A stretch of 64,000 nt of DNA, from NCBI GenBank assembly GCA_947626675.1, contig CANQTC010000003.1, forward strand, positions 62,001 through 126,000. Reading direction: 5' to 3'. The notes beneath the pieces are model-generated. The model saw nothing but the letters and a program-made list of their open reading frames with translations. It was not told the origin of the DNA and did not search any database. The translations under genes were made by a program, and so were the position numbers. The DNA comes from an uncultured Coprococcus sp. Its GTDB lineage: Bacteria > Bacillota > Clostridia > Lachnospirales > Lachnospiraceae. Of this stretch, positions 41,321-49,993 are shown in pieces (the stretch's first letter is position 1; each line of letters begins with the position of its first letter).

Positions 41321-42469
41321 ATGAAAATAGATTTTTTGTATCTTAATGAAGCCGATATGATAAAAGCAGGAGTTATGGATGCCGCAGGCTGTATTGAAAC
41401 CATGAGGGAAACATTATCACTTTTTGGTAAGAAGGATTTCCTGCTTGGAGGACCAAATGCTGATGAACACGGACTTCAAATGAATTTTCCTGCAGCATCC
41501 GACATAGAGAACTTTCCTCTTGATGATGGGCCGGACAGAAGATTTATGGCAATGCCTGCTTATATAGGAGGAAAATATCATATAGCAGGTCAGAAATATT
41601 ATGGTTCAAACAGTCATAATGCTGCACTTGGACTTCCGAGGTCAATTCTCATGGTAACGCTTTCGGATGTATGTACGGGAGTTCCGGCTGCATATATGTC
41701 AGCCAATCTATTGAGCGCCATGCGTACCGGGGCAATGCCTGCTATGGCTGCTGAATATCTTGTAAATAATGATGCCGAAGTGCTTTCTTTGATAGGGCCG
41801 GGAGTAATCAATAAATGTGCTTTAATATGTTATATGGAAGTATTACATAACATTAATACAATAAAAATAAAAGGAAGCAGTAAGACTTCCAAAACAGCAC
41901 TTGCCATGAAGGATTATATTCAAGAAAACTATCCGCAGGTAAAAAATATTATTATCTGTGAAACTTTGGAAGAGGCATGCAGGGAAGCAGATATAGTAAG
42001 TGAGGCCATGTCAGTAACGAAACAGGACATGGAAGAATTTAAGATGGATTGGTTTAAGAAAGGCGCTACTGTATTTTCTATGGGTACCTATTTTTCAAAA
42101 GAGTATGACAGATTTAGAGAGACAAAAATGGTAGTAGATAATTATGGAATGTATGAAAAATACATGAAGAACTTTATTGCCAGAGGACCTGTAGACGAAC
42201 TTGGCAGAAAACGTGAATGGTGTATTATGGGTATGCATTTTATCCATCTTGTAAATAACAATCAGATACCGAAAGAACAGGTAATCAATCTTTGCGATAT
42301 TGTAAATGGAATTTCAGAAGGACGTACAGATAAGGATGAAATTGTAATGTGCAGTATCGGTGGTATGCCGTTAGAGGATTTGTCATGGGGATATGAATGT
42401 TACAAAAAGGCATGTCAATTAGGAATTGGCACTACGCTTAATTTATGGGATGAGCCATATATGAAATGA
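41321..42469 (+). CDS. Ornithine cyclodeaminase / mu-crystallin family protein, copy 1
   Basis: A 382-residue protein. Family motifs include RFMAMPAYIGG, a Lys in AGQKYYGSN, the dinucleotide-binding GPGVINK after LLSAMRTGAMPAMAAEYL, and EADIVSEAMSV. OCD-family enzymes use NAD(P) to deaminate, reduce imines or make cyclic imino acids. Long (about 380-residue) members near amine oxidase genes have been annotated tyramine oxidase subunit B, but I know no proof of that activity. It starts 18 bases after potD and is followed 25 bases later by a paralogue. Confidence 0.85.
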   Translation: MKIDFLYLNEADMIKAGVMDAAGCIETMRETLSLFGKKDFLLGGPNADEHGLQMNFPAASDIENFPLDDGPDRRFMAMPAYIGGKYHIAGQKYYGSNSHNAALGLPRSILMVTLSDVCTGVPAAYMSANLLSAMRTGAMPAMAAEYLVNNDAEVLSLIGPGVINKCALICYMEVLHNINTIKIKGSSKTSKTALAMKDYIQENYPQVKNIIICETLEEACREADIVSEAMSVTKQDMEEFKMDWFKKGATVFSMGTYFSKEYDRFRETKMVVDNYGMYEKYMKNFIARGPVDELGRKREWCIMGMHFIHLVNNNQIPKEQVINLCDIVNGISEGRTDKDEIVMCSIGGMPLEDLSWGYECYKKACQLGIGTTLNLWDEPYMK

Positions 42470-42494
42470 TTAATATTTTTAAGGGAGATTTTTT

Positions 42495-43631
42495 ATGAGT
42501 GATGTTGAAATTGATTTTCTTTTTTTAAGTGAAGAGGACATGATTAAGGCAGGAGTAAAAAATATGCCTGCATGTATAGAAGCAATGGAAGAAGTAGTGA
42601 AATGTCTGAATAAAGGTGACTATGTTATGGGCGGTGAAAATCATAATTCACATGGAAGCCAGGTATCTTTCCCTGTTTCATCACCGTTTCCCAATATGCC
42701 AAAGGATGAGGGCGACGACAGAAGATTTATGGCGATGCCGGCATATATCGGAGGCATATTTGATTTAATGGGAATGAAATGGTATGGCTCGAATATGGCA
42801 AACAAAGAAAAAGGTCTGCCGCGCTCTATACTCACTGTGATGTTAAATGACAAAGACACCGGAGCGCCGTTATGTCTTATGAGTGCAAATTTATTAAGTG
42901 CATACAGGACAGGCGCCATTCCCGGCGTGGGAGCGAAGTATCTTGTAAGAAAGGATGCGTCAGTATGCGGGATATGTGGTCCGGGCGTAATGGGAAAGAC
43001 ATCACTTGAAGCCATATTGTCAACATGTCCGAATATCGATACAGTAAAGGTTAAAGGCAGAAGCAAAGCTTCATTGGAAAAATTTATAGGATATGTAAAA
43101 GAAACATATCCGAAGCTGAAAGAGGTTCAGGCAGTAGATACAGTCGAAGCGTTAATAAGAGATTCCGATGTGATATCATTTGCAAATTCAGGCGGTACCA
43201 ATCCGGCATCATATCCGTTTGTGAAAAGTGAATGGATAAAGCCGGGAGCTGTGATTATAGGCGTAAGCTGTTTTGATATGGACAGCATTGATATGAGAGA
43301 GCATTGTACATTGGTGGTGGATAACATGCGCTTATATGAGGCATGGGAAGAGGAATTTCCTTATCCTTCTTTTGGGGCAAATAATATAATAGGCTCAAAA
43401 TTTACCGATATGGTTCATGACGGGATAATAAGCAGAGATGATATCTATGATTTAGGCGATATCATAAGCGGAGTAAAGCCGGGGCGCGTAAGTGACGAGC
43501 AGATATTTATATATTCTGTAGGCGGTATGCCTGTAGAAGATGTGGCATGGGGCAAGGTGTGCTATGACAATGCAAAAAAAATGGGGATAGGAACAAAACT
43601 TAGATTATGGGAAAAGCCGGATATGTATTAA
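42495..43631 (+). CDS. Ornithine cyclodeaminase / mu-crystallin family protein, copy 2
   Basis: A 378-residue paralogue of the preceding protein. Both start with IDFL-L-E-DMIKAGV and share RFMAMPAYIGG, KYYGSN/KWYGSN, SANLLSA-RTGA and GPGV. This copy has GPGVMGK and an ISFANSGGTNPASYP loop that differs from copy 1, so specificity may differ or the two may form a heteromer. AAGGGAGA is upstream. Tandem duplication followed by divergence seems likely. Confidence 0.85.
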   Translation: MSDVEIDFLFLSEEDMIKAGVKNMPACIEAMEEVVKCLNKGDYVMGGENHNSHGSQVSFPVSSPFPNMPKDEGDDRRFMAMPAYIGGIFDLMGMKWYGSNMANKEKGLPRSILTVMLNDKDTGAPLCLMSANLLSAYRTGAIPGVGAKYLVRKDASVCGICGPGVMGKTSLEAILSTCPNIDTVKVKGRSKASLEKFIGYVKETYPKLKEVQAVDTVEALIRDSDVISFANSGGTNPASYPFVKSEWIKPGAVIIGVSCFDMDSIDMREHCTLVVDNMRLYEAWEEEFPYPSFGANNIIGSKFTDMVHDGIISRDDIYDLGDIISGVKPGRVSDEQIFIYSVGGMPVEDVAWGKVCYDNAKKMGIGTKLRLWEKPDMY

Positions 43632-43656
43632 CAAATGGTAGAAAAGAGGACATGGT

Positions 43657-43995
43657 ATGGAAACAAGAATTGAAAATCACCCGATATTAGGTGATACCAA
43701 AAAGGGAAAGCCTGTAACATTTACTTATAATGACATGGAAGTACAGGGATATGAGGGAGAGCCAATCGCTGCGGCTTTAAAGGCAGCAGGGATTATGGTT
43801 CACCGCTATACCAAGAAAGAGCATAAGCCAAGAGGAATTTTTTGTGCGATAGGGCGCTGTACCGACTGTGTTATGGTAGTTGACGGAAAACCTAATATCA
43901 GAACCTGTGTAACACCATTAAAACAGGGAATGAAGGTGCAGACACAGTATGGCGTAAGTGCAGATACATTTGATAAGCAGCAGAGAGGAGTTTGA
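43657..43995 (+). CDS. (2Fe-2S)-binding small subunit (HcnA / SoxA-N-like)
   Basis: A 112-residue protein with the cysteine pattern FCAIGRCTDCVMV then RTC of plant-type [2Fe-2S] subunits. It matches the small subunit of heterotrimeric amino-acid dehydrogenases (HcnA, D-hydroxyproline dehydrogenase gamma, N-terminal part of sarcosine oxidase alpha). It would carry electrons between the two flavin subunits encoded downstream. The flavoprotein gene begins 5 bases after its stop. Confidence 0.88.
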   Translation: METRIENHPILGDTKKGKPVTFTYNDMEVQGYEGEPIAAALKAAGIMVHRYTKKEHKPRGIFCAIGRCTDCVMVVDGKPNIRTCVTPLKQGMKVQTQYGVSADTFDKQQRGV

Positions 43996-44000
43996 TACAT

Positions 44001-45578
44001 ATGAAACGCTATGACCTTATAATTGTAGGAGCAGGACCTTCAGGACTTTCGGCGGCGATAGAGGCAGCAAAGCGGGGGATGAATGTAATTGTATTTGATG
44101 AGAATGAAAGGCCCGGAGGTCAGTTGTTTAAGCAGATACATAAATTCTTTGGTTCAAAGGAGCATAAGGCTAAAGTCAGAGGTTTTGTAATCGGGAAACA
44201 GCTTCTTGATGAAGCGGCAGAGACAGGCGTAAAAGTAATTCTGAATGCCACAGTAATAGGCCTTTATCAGGACAAAGAAATCGTGGTAAAAATCGGTGAA
44301 GCGGTAGAACATTATAAAGGAAATTCTATTATCATTGCAACCGGTGCGGCAGAAAATATGGTTACATTTCCGGGATGGACACTTCCCGGTGTCATAGGAG
44401 CAGGTGCAGCGCAGACCATGATGAATATTCATGGGGTAAAGCCCGGCAGTAAAATATTGATGCTTGGCTCAGGCAACGTAGGTCTTGTTGTAGGTTTTCA
44501 GCTTTTACAGTGCGGTTGTGAAATCGCAGCACTTGTTGACGCGGCGCCTCGTATTGGTGGGTATGGTGTTCATGCAGCTAAGCTGGCAAGAACAGGCGTG
44601 CCGTTTTATTTATCTCATACAATCGTTGAAGCAGAAGGAGATGCGTGTGTAACAGGAGTTACGATAGCAGAAATTGACAGCAGCTTTAATTTTATTCCGG
44701 GAACAGAGAAGCATTTTGATGTAGATACCATATGTATGGCAGTAGGACTTTCGCCTATGTCGCAGCTTCTTAAGATGGCAGGCTGTAAGATGGAGGATAA
44801 TCCGAAACGTGGAGGACAGGTTCCAATATGTGATGAATATGGAAGAACATCTATTCCGGGGATATTTGTGGCAGGAGATGTATCAGGAATAGAGGAAGCG
44901 AGTTCTGCGATGATTGAAGGTCGCATGGCAGGTATTGCAGCAGCCGAGTATCTTGGATATATAGATGAAAATGAATTAAATAAGGAATTGGCGTCTTTGG
45001 ATAAAGCGCTTTCAGGATTAAGACAGGGAATGTTTGCACCGGAGAACAGAGGCAGATTGATTGAGAAAACAGATGAAGGAATCGCTGTTTCAGATAGTCT
45101 CCTGAAAAAGGGATATGTGGCAGATGATGAAATTGAACGCTTTCCGGGATTTACTCATACGAAGGGAATTCATCCTGTTATGGAATGTACTCAGAATATT
45201 CCATGTAACCCATGTCAGGATGCGTGTCCGAAAGGATGTATCAAAATAGGTAAAGATATTACTGCACTTCCTGCGGTTGATGACAGCGTTTCCTGCATTG
45301 GCTGCGGAATGTGTGTTGCAAGTTGTTCCGGTCAGGCGATTTTTCTTGTAGATGAAACATATGAAGAGGGTTATGCAAGTATTACGATGCCGTATGAGTT
45401 CTTTCCTCTTCCGGAGATTGGAATAAAAGGTAAGGCGCTTGGAAGAGACGGACAAATAGTATGCGAGGCAGAAGTTATAAATGTAAAGAGCCTGCCTGCA
45501 TTTGATAAGACGAATCTTCTGACGATAAAAGTTCCGGTTGAATATGCTTCAAAAGCCAGATTTTTTAAGGCAGAGTAA
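44001..45578 (+). CDS. FAD/NAD-binding subunit (HcnB-like) with added ferredoxin-type 4Fe-4S domain
   Basis: A 525-residue flavoprotein. The first dinucleotide fold is IIVGAGPSGLSAAIEAAKRG, the second LGSGNVGLVVGF near residue 155, with the FAD-site phrase PGIFVAGDVSG near residue 290. After residue 390 it has CNPCQDACPKGC and CIGCGMCVASC, two ferredoxin-like cysteine groups that should bind [4Fe-4S] clusters. This domain is not part of the aerobic HcnB or opine oxidase subunits I know. It suggests electron delivery to ferredoxin-like carriers in an anaerobe. ATG 44001 follows GAGAGGAG. Confidence 0.88.
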   Translation: MKRYDLIIVGAGPSGLSAAIEAAKRGMNVIVFDENERPGGQLFKQIHKFFGSKEHKAKVRGFVIGKQLLDEAAETGVKVILNATVIGLYQDKEIVVKIGEAVEHYKGNSIIIATGAAENMVTFPGWTLPGVIGAGAAQTMMNIHGVKPGSKILMLGSGNVGLVVGFQLLQCGCEIAALVDAAPRIGGYGVHAAKLARTGVPFYLSHTIVEAEGDACVTGVTIAEIDSSFNFIPGTEKHFDVDTICMAVGLSPMSQLLKMAGCKMEDNPKRGGQVPICDEYGRTSIPGIFVAGDVSGIEEASSAMIEGRMAGIAAAEYLGYIDENELNKELASLDKALSGLRQGMFAPENRGRLIEKTDEGIAVSDSLLKKGYVADDEIERFPGFTHTKGIHPVMECTQNIPCNPCQDACPKGCIKIGKDITALPAVDDSVSCIGCGMCVASCSGQAIFLVDETYEEGYASITMPYEFFPLPEIGIKGKALGRDGQIVCEAEVINVKSLPAFDKTNLLTIKVPVEYASKARFFKAE

Positions 45579-45599
45579 TGCGGTTACGGAGGTATAAAA

Positions 45600-45932
45600 A
45601 TGGTAAATGACAGATTAAGAGATATAGGAGAATTTGTTCCTTCTGCGGATGATGATATGATAATCTGCAGATGTGAGGAGATAACAAAGGGTGAGATACG
45701 AAAGGCCGTACATGACGGAATGTTTACGCTGACTGAAATACGAAGATATTTAAGATGCGGTATGGGGCTGTGTCAGGGACAGACATGTTCAAAGCATGTA
45801 AAAAATATTGTCGCAAAAGAACTTGGAATATCTCCGGCAGAGCTTGAGCCTGCAACATCAAGAGTTCCTATGAGACCAATAGAAATGAGAATATTTGCAA
45901 ATGAAGCTAAGGAGGTCCGGTCTGATGAATAA
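45600..45932 (+). CDS. BFD-like (2Fe-2S) protein
   Basis: A 110-residue protein with the BFD/NirB-type cluster pattern: ICRCEEIT (C-x-C) and RCGMGLCQGQTC (C-x4-C-type pair) separated by about 33 residues. In HcnB-like and sarcosine oxidase proteins this module is often fused to the flavin subunit; here it is a separate gene. GGAGG precedes the ATG. Its end overlaps the next gene by 8 bases, so translation is coupled. Confidence 0.88.
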   Translation: MVNDRLRDIGEFVPSADDDMIICRCEEITKGEIRKAVHDGMFTLTEIRRYLRCGMGLCQGQTCSKHVKNIVAKELGISPAELEPATSRVPMRPIEMRIFANEAKEVRSDE

Positions 45933-47052
45933 TTGTGCAGATGTAGTAATTGTTGGCGGCGGTATCATTGGATGTGCTGCGGCATATTATCTTGCAAAAA
46001 CAGGTAGTCGTGTAATCGTGCTTGAGGGAAGTGAGCATATTGGAAATGGCGGTTCTTCAAGAAACGGCGGCGGAGTTCGTCAGTCAGGACGTGATGCAAG
46101 AGAGCTTCCGCTTGTAATGTATGGAATTAAAGAGTTATGGCCGCATTTGTCAGAGGAACTTGAGGTGGATTGTGAATATCATCAAAATGGAAACCTAAGA
46201 CTTGGAAAAAATGAAAAACACAGAGAAATACTTACAAATCTTGCAGAAAAAGCAAGAGCGTGTGGGTTGGATGTAAGGATGATTGATGGTGATGAAGTAA
46301 GACAGATAAATCCATATCTTTCTGATGAAGTAACTGTGGCAAGCTGGTGTCCGACAGACGGACACGCAAATCCTCTTACGACGACGTTAGGTTTTTATAA
46401 GATGGCAAGGCGTATGGGGGTACGTTTTATTACAGGTGAAAAGGTTTTAGAGCTTCGCATGGTTAAAGGCAGGCTTAGAAAGGTTATTACGGAAAACAAT
46501 GTATATGAGGGGGAAAACATACTTGTGGCAGCAGGATATAAAAGTCGTGATATTTTAGGTACGGTAGGAATTGATGTTCCTATGACACAGTCACTTCTTG
46601 AATGTCTTGTAACAGAGGCTGAGCCGCATATGTTTGACCAGATGCTTGGAACAGCTGAGGCAGATTTCTATGGACATCAGACAAAGCATGGTTCATTTGT
46701 CTTTGGCGGTTCGTCAGGTTATGAAGGCTGCAATAAGGATAATGGAACGCCGATTTCAAACAGTATTACTGCACCATGTATCTGTCGCGGTATAATGAAA
46801 TATTTTCCGGGACTTGCTGATGCGAAGATTGTTCGGACATGGGCAGGCTGGAGTGACAAGAGTGCTGATGGAGTACCTGTACTTGGACGAATAGATGAAG
46901 TTCCGGGATTATATGCTGCATGTGCTTTTACCGGACATGGATTTGGTATAGCACCTGCGGTTGGCAATCAGCTTGCAAAGCTGATTACAACAGGTAAAAC
47001 AGATATTGATTTGTCTGAACTTCACTATAACCGTTTTAAGGCAAAGATTTAA
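45925..47052 (+). CDS. FAD-dependent D-amino-acid-oxidase-family dehydrogenase (HcnC / beta-subunit-like)
   Basis: A 375-residue flavoprotein with the FAD fold VVIVGGGIIGCAAAYYLAKTG, the ribose-binding Glu in VIVLEGSE, and the DAO-family phrase GNGGSSRNGGGVRQS. The C-terminal part has TGHGFGIAPAVG typical of glycine/sarcosine oxidases. It is the substrate-oxidising subunit: it takes a hydride from an amine or imino acid carbon-nitrogen bond. Electrons then pass via the other subunits. AAGGAGG lies 9 bases before ATG 45925. Confidence 0.88.
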   Translation: MNNCADVVIVGGGIIGCAAAYYLAKTGSRVIVLEGSEHIGNGGSSRNGGGVRQSGRDARELPLVMYGIKELWPHLSEELEVDCEYHQNGNLRLGKNEKHREILTNLAEKARACGLDVRMIDGDEVRQINPYLSDEVTVASWCPTDGHANPLTTTLGFYKMARRMGVRFITGEKVLELRMVKGRLRKVITENNVYEGENILVAAGYKSRDILGTVGIDVPMTQSLLECLVTEAEPHMFDQMLGTAEADFYGHQTKHGSFVFGGSSGYEGCNKDNGTPISNSITAPCICRGIMKYFPGLADAKIVRTWAGWSDKSADGVPVLGRIDEVPGLYAACAFTGHGFGIAPAVGNQLAKLITTGKTDIDLSELHYNRFKAKI

Positions 47053-47142
47053 TCCGGAAATAAAATAAAGGATTTAATCGGCATTTGTACTTAAAGCATT
47101 CGTAAATAATATCAGGTCATTGGTATAATTATGGAGGTAGAG

Positions 47143-48303
47143 ATGAACAACTTTACATTTCACGTTCCTACAGATATAAGATTTGGAAAAGGGCAAATAG
47201 AATGTCTGCCAAAGGAATTAGAAAAATATGGAAAAAATGTGCTGCTTGTATATGGCGGAGGCAGTATTAAAAAAACAGGACTTTATGATAAGCTCATAGC
47301 ATTGCTTGCGGATTATAACATCGTTGAATTGCCGGGAATAGAACCTAATCCAAAGATAGATTCAATCCGAAAAGGTACGCAGCTATGCAAGAAACATAAT
47401 ATTGATGTAATTCTAGCTGTTGGAGGCGGAAGCTGTATAGATGCATCAAAGCATATAGCATGTGCTGCATATTATGTCGGAGATGCATGGGAACTTGTAC
47501 TTGATAGGAGTAAAATGACAAGAGCACTTCCTATTGCAGTAGTTTTGACAATATGTGCGACAGGCTCAGAGATGAACAGTGGTGCGGTAATCAGCAATGA
47601 AGAAACACATGAGAAACTTGAGATTAATGGAGATATTTTGTATCCGGCAATATCAATATGTGATCCGGAATATCTGTATACATTGCCAAAAGGACAGACT
47701 GCAGCAGGGACTGTTGATATTATTTCACATGTATTTGAGCAGTATTTTCAGCCCAATGACGAGGCATATCTTACCGACAGAATGGCGGAGAGTGTTTTAA
47801 AGACTTGTTTTCATTATGGTCTTACAGCACTTGAAGAACCGGAAAATTATGAGGCGCGTTCAAATCTGATGTGGGCAAGTACGATTGGACTGAACCATCT
47901 CCTTACAGCAGGAAAGGGTGGCGCGTGGTCTGTTCATCCTATTGAGCATGTGCTTTCTGCCTATTATGATATTACGCATGGTGTTGGTCTTGCGATACTG
48001 ACACCTGCATGGATGCGGTATGTGTTGTGTGACAGAACAGTTGACAGATTTGCAATGTATGCAAAAAATGTATGGGAAATCAATGATGAGGATAAATATA
48101 AGGCAGCAGCACTTGGTATAGAAAAAACAGAGATATTTTTTGAAAAGCTTGGTATGCCAAAGACTTTATCAGAGGTCGGAATTGATGATACGAAATTGAA
48201 AGAGATGGCAGGTGAGGCTGTCCGAACAAGTGGAATAGCGGAACGTGCATATTATCATCTCAACACAGAGGATGTTCTGGCGATACTGGAGGCAGTAAAA
48301 TAG
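47143..48303 (+). CDS. Iron-containing alcohol dehydrogenase (butanol dehydrogenase type)
   Basis: A 386-residue enzyme of the Fe-ADH family. It has the NAD(P) site VGGGSCIDASK, TICATGSEMNSGAV, and the metal ligands in GTVDIISH and VHPIEHVLSAYYDITHGVGLA. Such enzymes reduce aldehydes to alcohols with NAD(P)H in fermenting anaerobes. It lies 90 bases after the dehydrogenase subunit and could start from its own TATAAT at 47123-47128 or belong to the operon. An aldehyde from amine oxidation would be a natural substrate. ATG 47143 has GGAGG upstream. Confidence 0.88.
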   Translation: MNNFTFHVPTDIRFGKGQIECLPKELEKYGKNVLLVYGGGSIKKTGLYDKLIALLADYNIVELPGIEPNPKIDSIRKGTQLCKKHNIDVILAVGGGSCIDASKHIACAAYYVGDAWELVLDRSKMTRALPIAVVLTICATGSEMNSGAVISNEETHEKLEINGDILYPAISICDPEYLYTLPKGQTAAGTVDIISHVFEQYFQPNDEAYLTDRMAESVLKTCFHYGLTALEEPENYEARSNLMWASTIGLNHLLTAGKGGAWSVHPIEHVLSAYYDITHGVGLAILTPAWMRYVLCDRTVDRFAMYAKNVWEINDEDKYKAAALGIEKTEIFFEKLGMPKTLSEVGIDDTKLKEMAGEAVRTSGIAERAYYHLNTEDVLAILEAVK

Positions 48304-48315
48304 AGGACAAAAGCG

Positions 48316-48350
48316 AAAATGGTGTGACTCATATGAGCCGCACCATTTCC
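48316..48350. terminator. Hairpin between the operon and the convergent MATE gene
   Basis: GAAATGGTGTGACTC and GAGCCGCACCATTTC-type arms (48316-48348) form a stem of about 15 bp with two mismatches around ATAT. T-runs are weak, but its position between convergent genes suits a bidirectional terminator. Confidence 0.6.
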
Positions 48351-48362
48351 TGTATTCCGGTA

Positions 48363-49691
48363 TTATGACAACAATTTCTCCGGTGGTTTGGTAAAATACA
48401 TAATAGTCAGCATCATCGTACAGCAAACCCATGTAATAGGTTCAGTAATTGTGACACCAAGATAGCCTAAGCGCGGAGTAAGAAACATTACGGCAAGAAT
48501 TTTACCAGCCATTTCTATCGTACTGGAAGCGATAGGCACAATTTTTCTTCCCATACCCTGCATGGCGCACCGTAATACAAACAGTGGCCCCAATACATAG
48601 AAAAAGGAGATACTGATTCGGATGTAACGTACAGCCGGATGAATAATGTTTATATTAGATGTTCCGGATACAAGACGTATAAGCCCCGGTGCAAACAACC
48701 AGCCCATAATAATCAGTACTGTGGTAATCAGCGTGTTTAAAAGGATTGCGTCAAGGACACCCCGTTTTACACGTTTCATCTGCCTTGCACCCATATTCTG
48801 GCTTACAAATGTCGTCAAAGCATTTCCAATGGTATAAAGAACGACAATCAAAATATCAAATACCTTTCTTGCGGCAGTATGAGCTGTAATGATTTCTGTG
48901 CCAAGTCCATTGATTGCCGTTTGTAAAATTACGGTTCCGATATTTACGATGCAGCTCATAAATCCCATTGCAAGTGCAGATTGGACAAGCTCTGAAAAAT
49001 CGGTTTTACCGGCATGAAACTCATTCTGTTTTGGGACAAGATGTCTGCATTTGATAAAAATATAGATTATACATAATGTGCCGGATACCGCCTGTGAAAT
49101 AATAGTCGCATAGGCAGCGCCGCTTACACCTGAGTGAAAAACCCTGATAAACAGCAAATCAAGACCGATATTTAAGAATACAGCAATTCCTAAAAATATC
49201 AGTGGTGTTATACTGTCGCCAACGGCACGAAGCAGATTGGCGCTGAAGTTATAAACAGATGTAAAGATAAGTCCTGCTATGATGATTTTGGCATAATCAT
49301 ATGACATATTGATAATGTCAGACGGAGTCCCCAGTAAATCAAGTATCTTATATATGAAAGTCAGTCCTGCTATTGTAAGAAAGAGCGAGGCACATAAAGT
49401 AAGTATTGCAGAAGTGCCAATACATTTTCGCATATTCTTTTCATCTTTCGCGCCAAAATAGCGGGCAATCGGAATCGCAAGGCCAAGCGTGGCGCTGTTT
49501 AAAAACCCAATCAGCATATTGGATACAACATTTGTCGCACCTATCGCAGCAAGTGCATCGGAGTTTACATAATTTCCAACGATTGCAGAATCGGCGAAGC
49601 TGTATAATTGCTGCGCCATCTGACCAAGTATCATTGGCAAAGCAAACAGCCATATAATTTTAAACGGTTTTCCTTTTGTTAAGTCCTTCAT
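48363..49691 (-). CDS. MATE-family efflux protein
   Basis: A 442-residue membrane protein with about twelve helices. It begins MKDLTKGKPFKIIWLFALPMILGQMAQQLYSFADSAIVGNYVN-like sequence; key landmarks are PMILGQ and ADSAIVGNYV, then GLAIPIARYFGAKDE. It is a separate paralogue from the MATE protein at 24567. Substrate unknown; family members export drugs or metabolites with Na+ or H+. It converges with the amine operon and has its own promoter at 49737-49765. Confidence 0.85.
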   Translation of the reverse strand: MKDLTKGKPFKIIWLFALPMILGQMAQQLYSFADSAIVGNYVNSDALAAIGATNVVSNMLIGFLNSATLGLAIPIARYFGAKDEKNMRKCIGTSAILTLCASLFLTIAGLTFIYKILDLLGTPSDIINMSYDYAKIIIAGLIFTSVYNFSANLLRAVGDSITPLIFLGIAVFLNIGLDLLFIRVFHSGVSGAAYATIISQAVSGTLCIIYIFIKCRHLVPKQNEFHAGKTDFSELVQSALAMGFMSCIVNIGTVILQTAINGLGTEIITAHTAARKVFDILIVVLYTIGNALTTFVSQNMGARQMKRVKRGVLDAILLNTLITTVLIIMGWLFAPGLIRLVSGTSNINIIHPAVRYIRISISFFYVLGPLFVLRCAMQGMGRKIVPIASSTIEMAGKILAVMFLTPRLGYLGVTITEPITWVCCTMMLTIMYFTKPPEKLLS

Positions 49692-49736
49692 ATAACAGTA
49701 CCCCGGTGGTTCATAATTTCGTATGAATAATTTATA

Positions 49737-49765
49737 TCTTTACATTAAACGGTAGTTCTTGTCAA
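49737..49765 (-). promoter_or_regulatory. Promoter of the MATE gene
   Basis: Minus strand: TTGACA (49760-49765), 17 bases, TAAAGA (49737-49742). Confidence 0.6.
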
Positions 49766-49844
49766 TGCTTTTTTGTTGTAATTTCACTTTTCTAAAACCA
49801 ATGTTGCTATTCCGGTTATGGACATTAGAAATGTTTCAAGCAAG

Positions 49845-49858
49845 TTTACAATTGTAAA
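49845..49858. repeat. Perfect palindrome TTTACAATTGTAAA
   Basis: A 14-base perfect palindrome 136 bases before the ABC ATPase gene. It is a candidate operator for the XRE-type regulator encoded at the end of the operon. Confidence 0.55.
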
Positions 49859-49993
49859 ACACCTGAAATGATTGATTATAAGGGGATGCAACGGAAAGTA
49901 GCAGGAAAATATTCCGGTGTATATAACTGTTGGTAGTGCAACGGCATCCGTTTTATTATGCTCATATCATAAAAACAGAAAGGTGGTTGTGCT

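Larger units (their letters stand above)
49692..49993. promoter_or_regulatory. 302-base divergent region between MATE and ABC exporter genes
   Basis: Contains the minus-strand promoter for the MATE gene (49737-49765) and the perfect 14-base palindrome TTTACAATTGTAAA (49845-49858) on the ABC side. TGCAACGG occurs at about 49888 and 49938. A TTGTAA followed after 18 bases by TTATAA could be the ABC promoter, overlapping the palindrome. Confidence 0.55.

Noticed and set aside
43657-47052. Hydrogen cyanide synthase (hcnABC)
   Set aside because: Related subunits serve many amino-acid or opine dehydrogenases; the added ferredoxin domain, separate BFD gene, importer and OCD genes argue against glycine-to-cyanide oxidation, which is an aerobic reaction.
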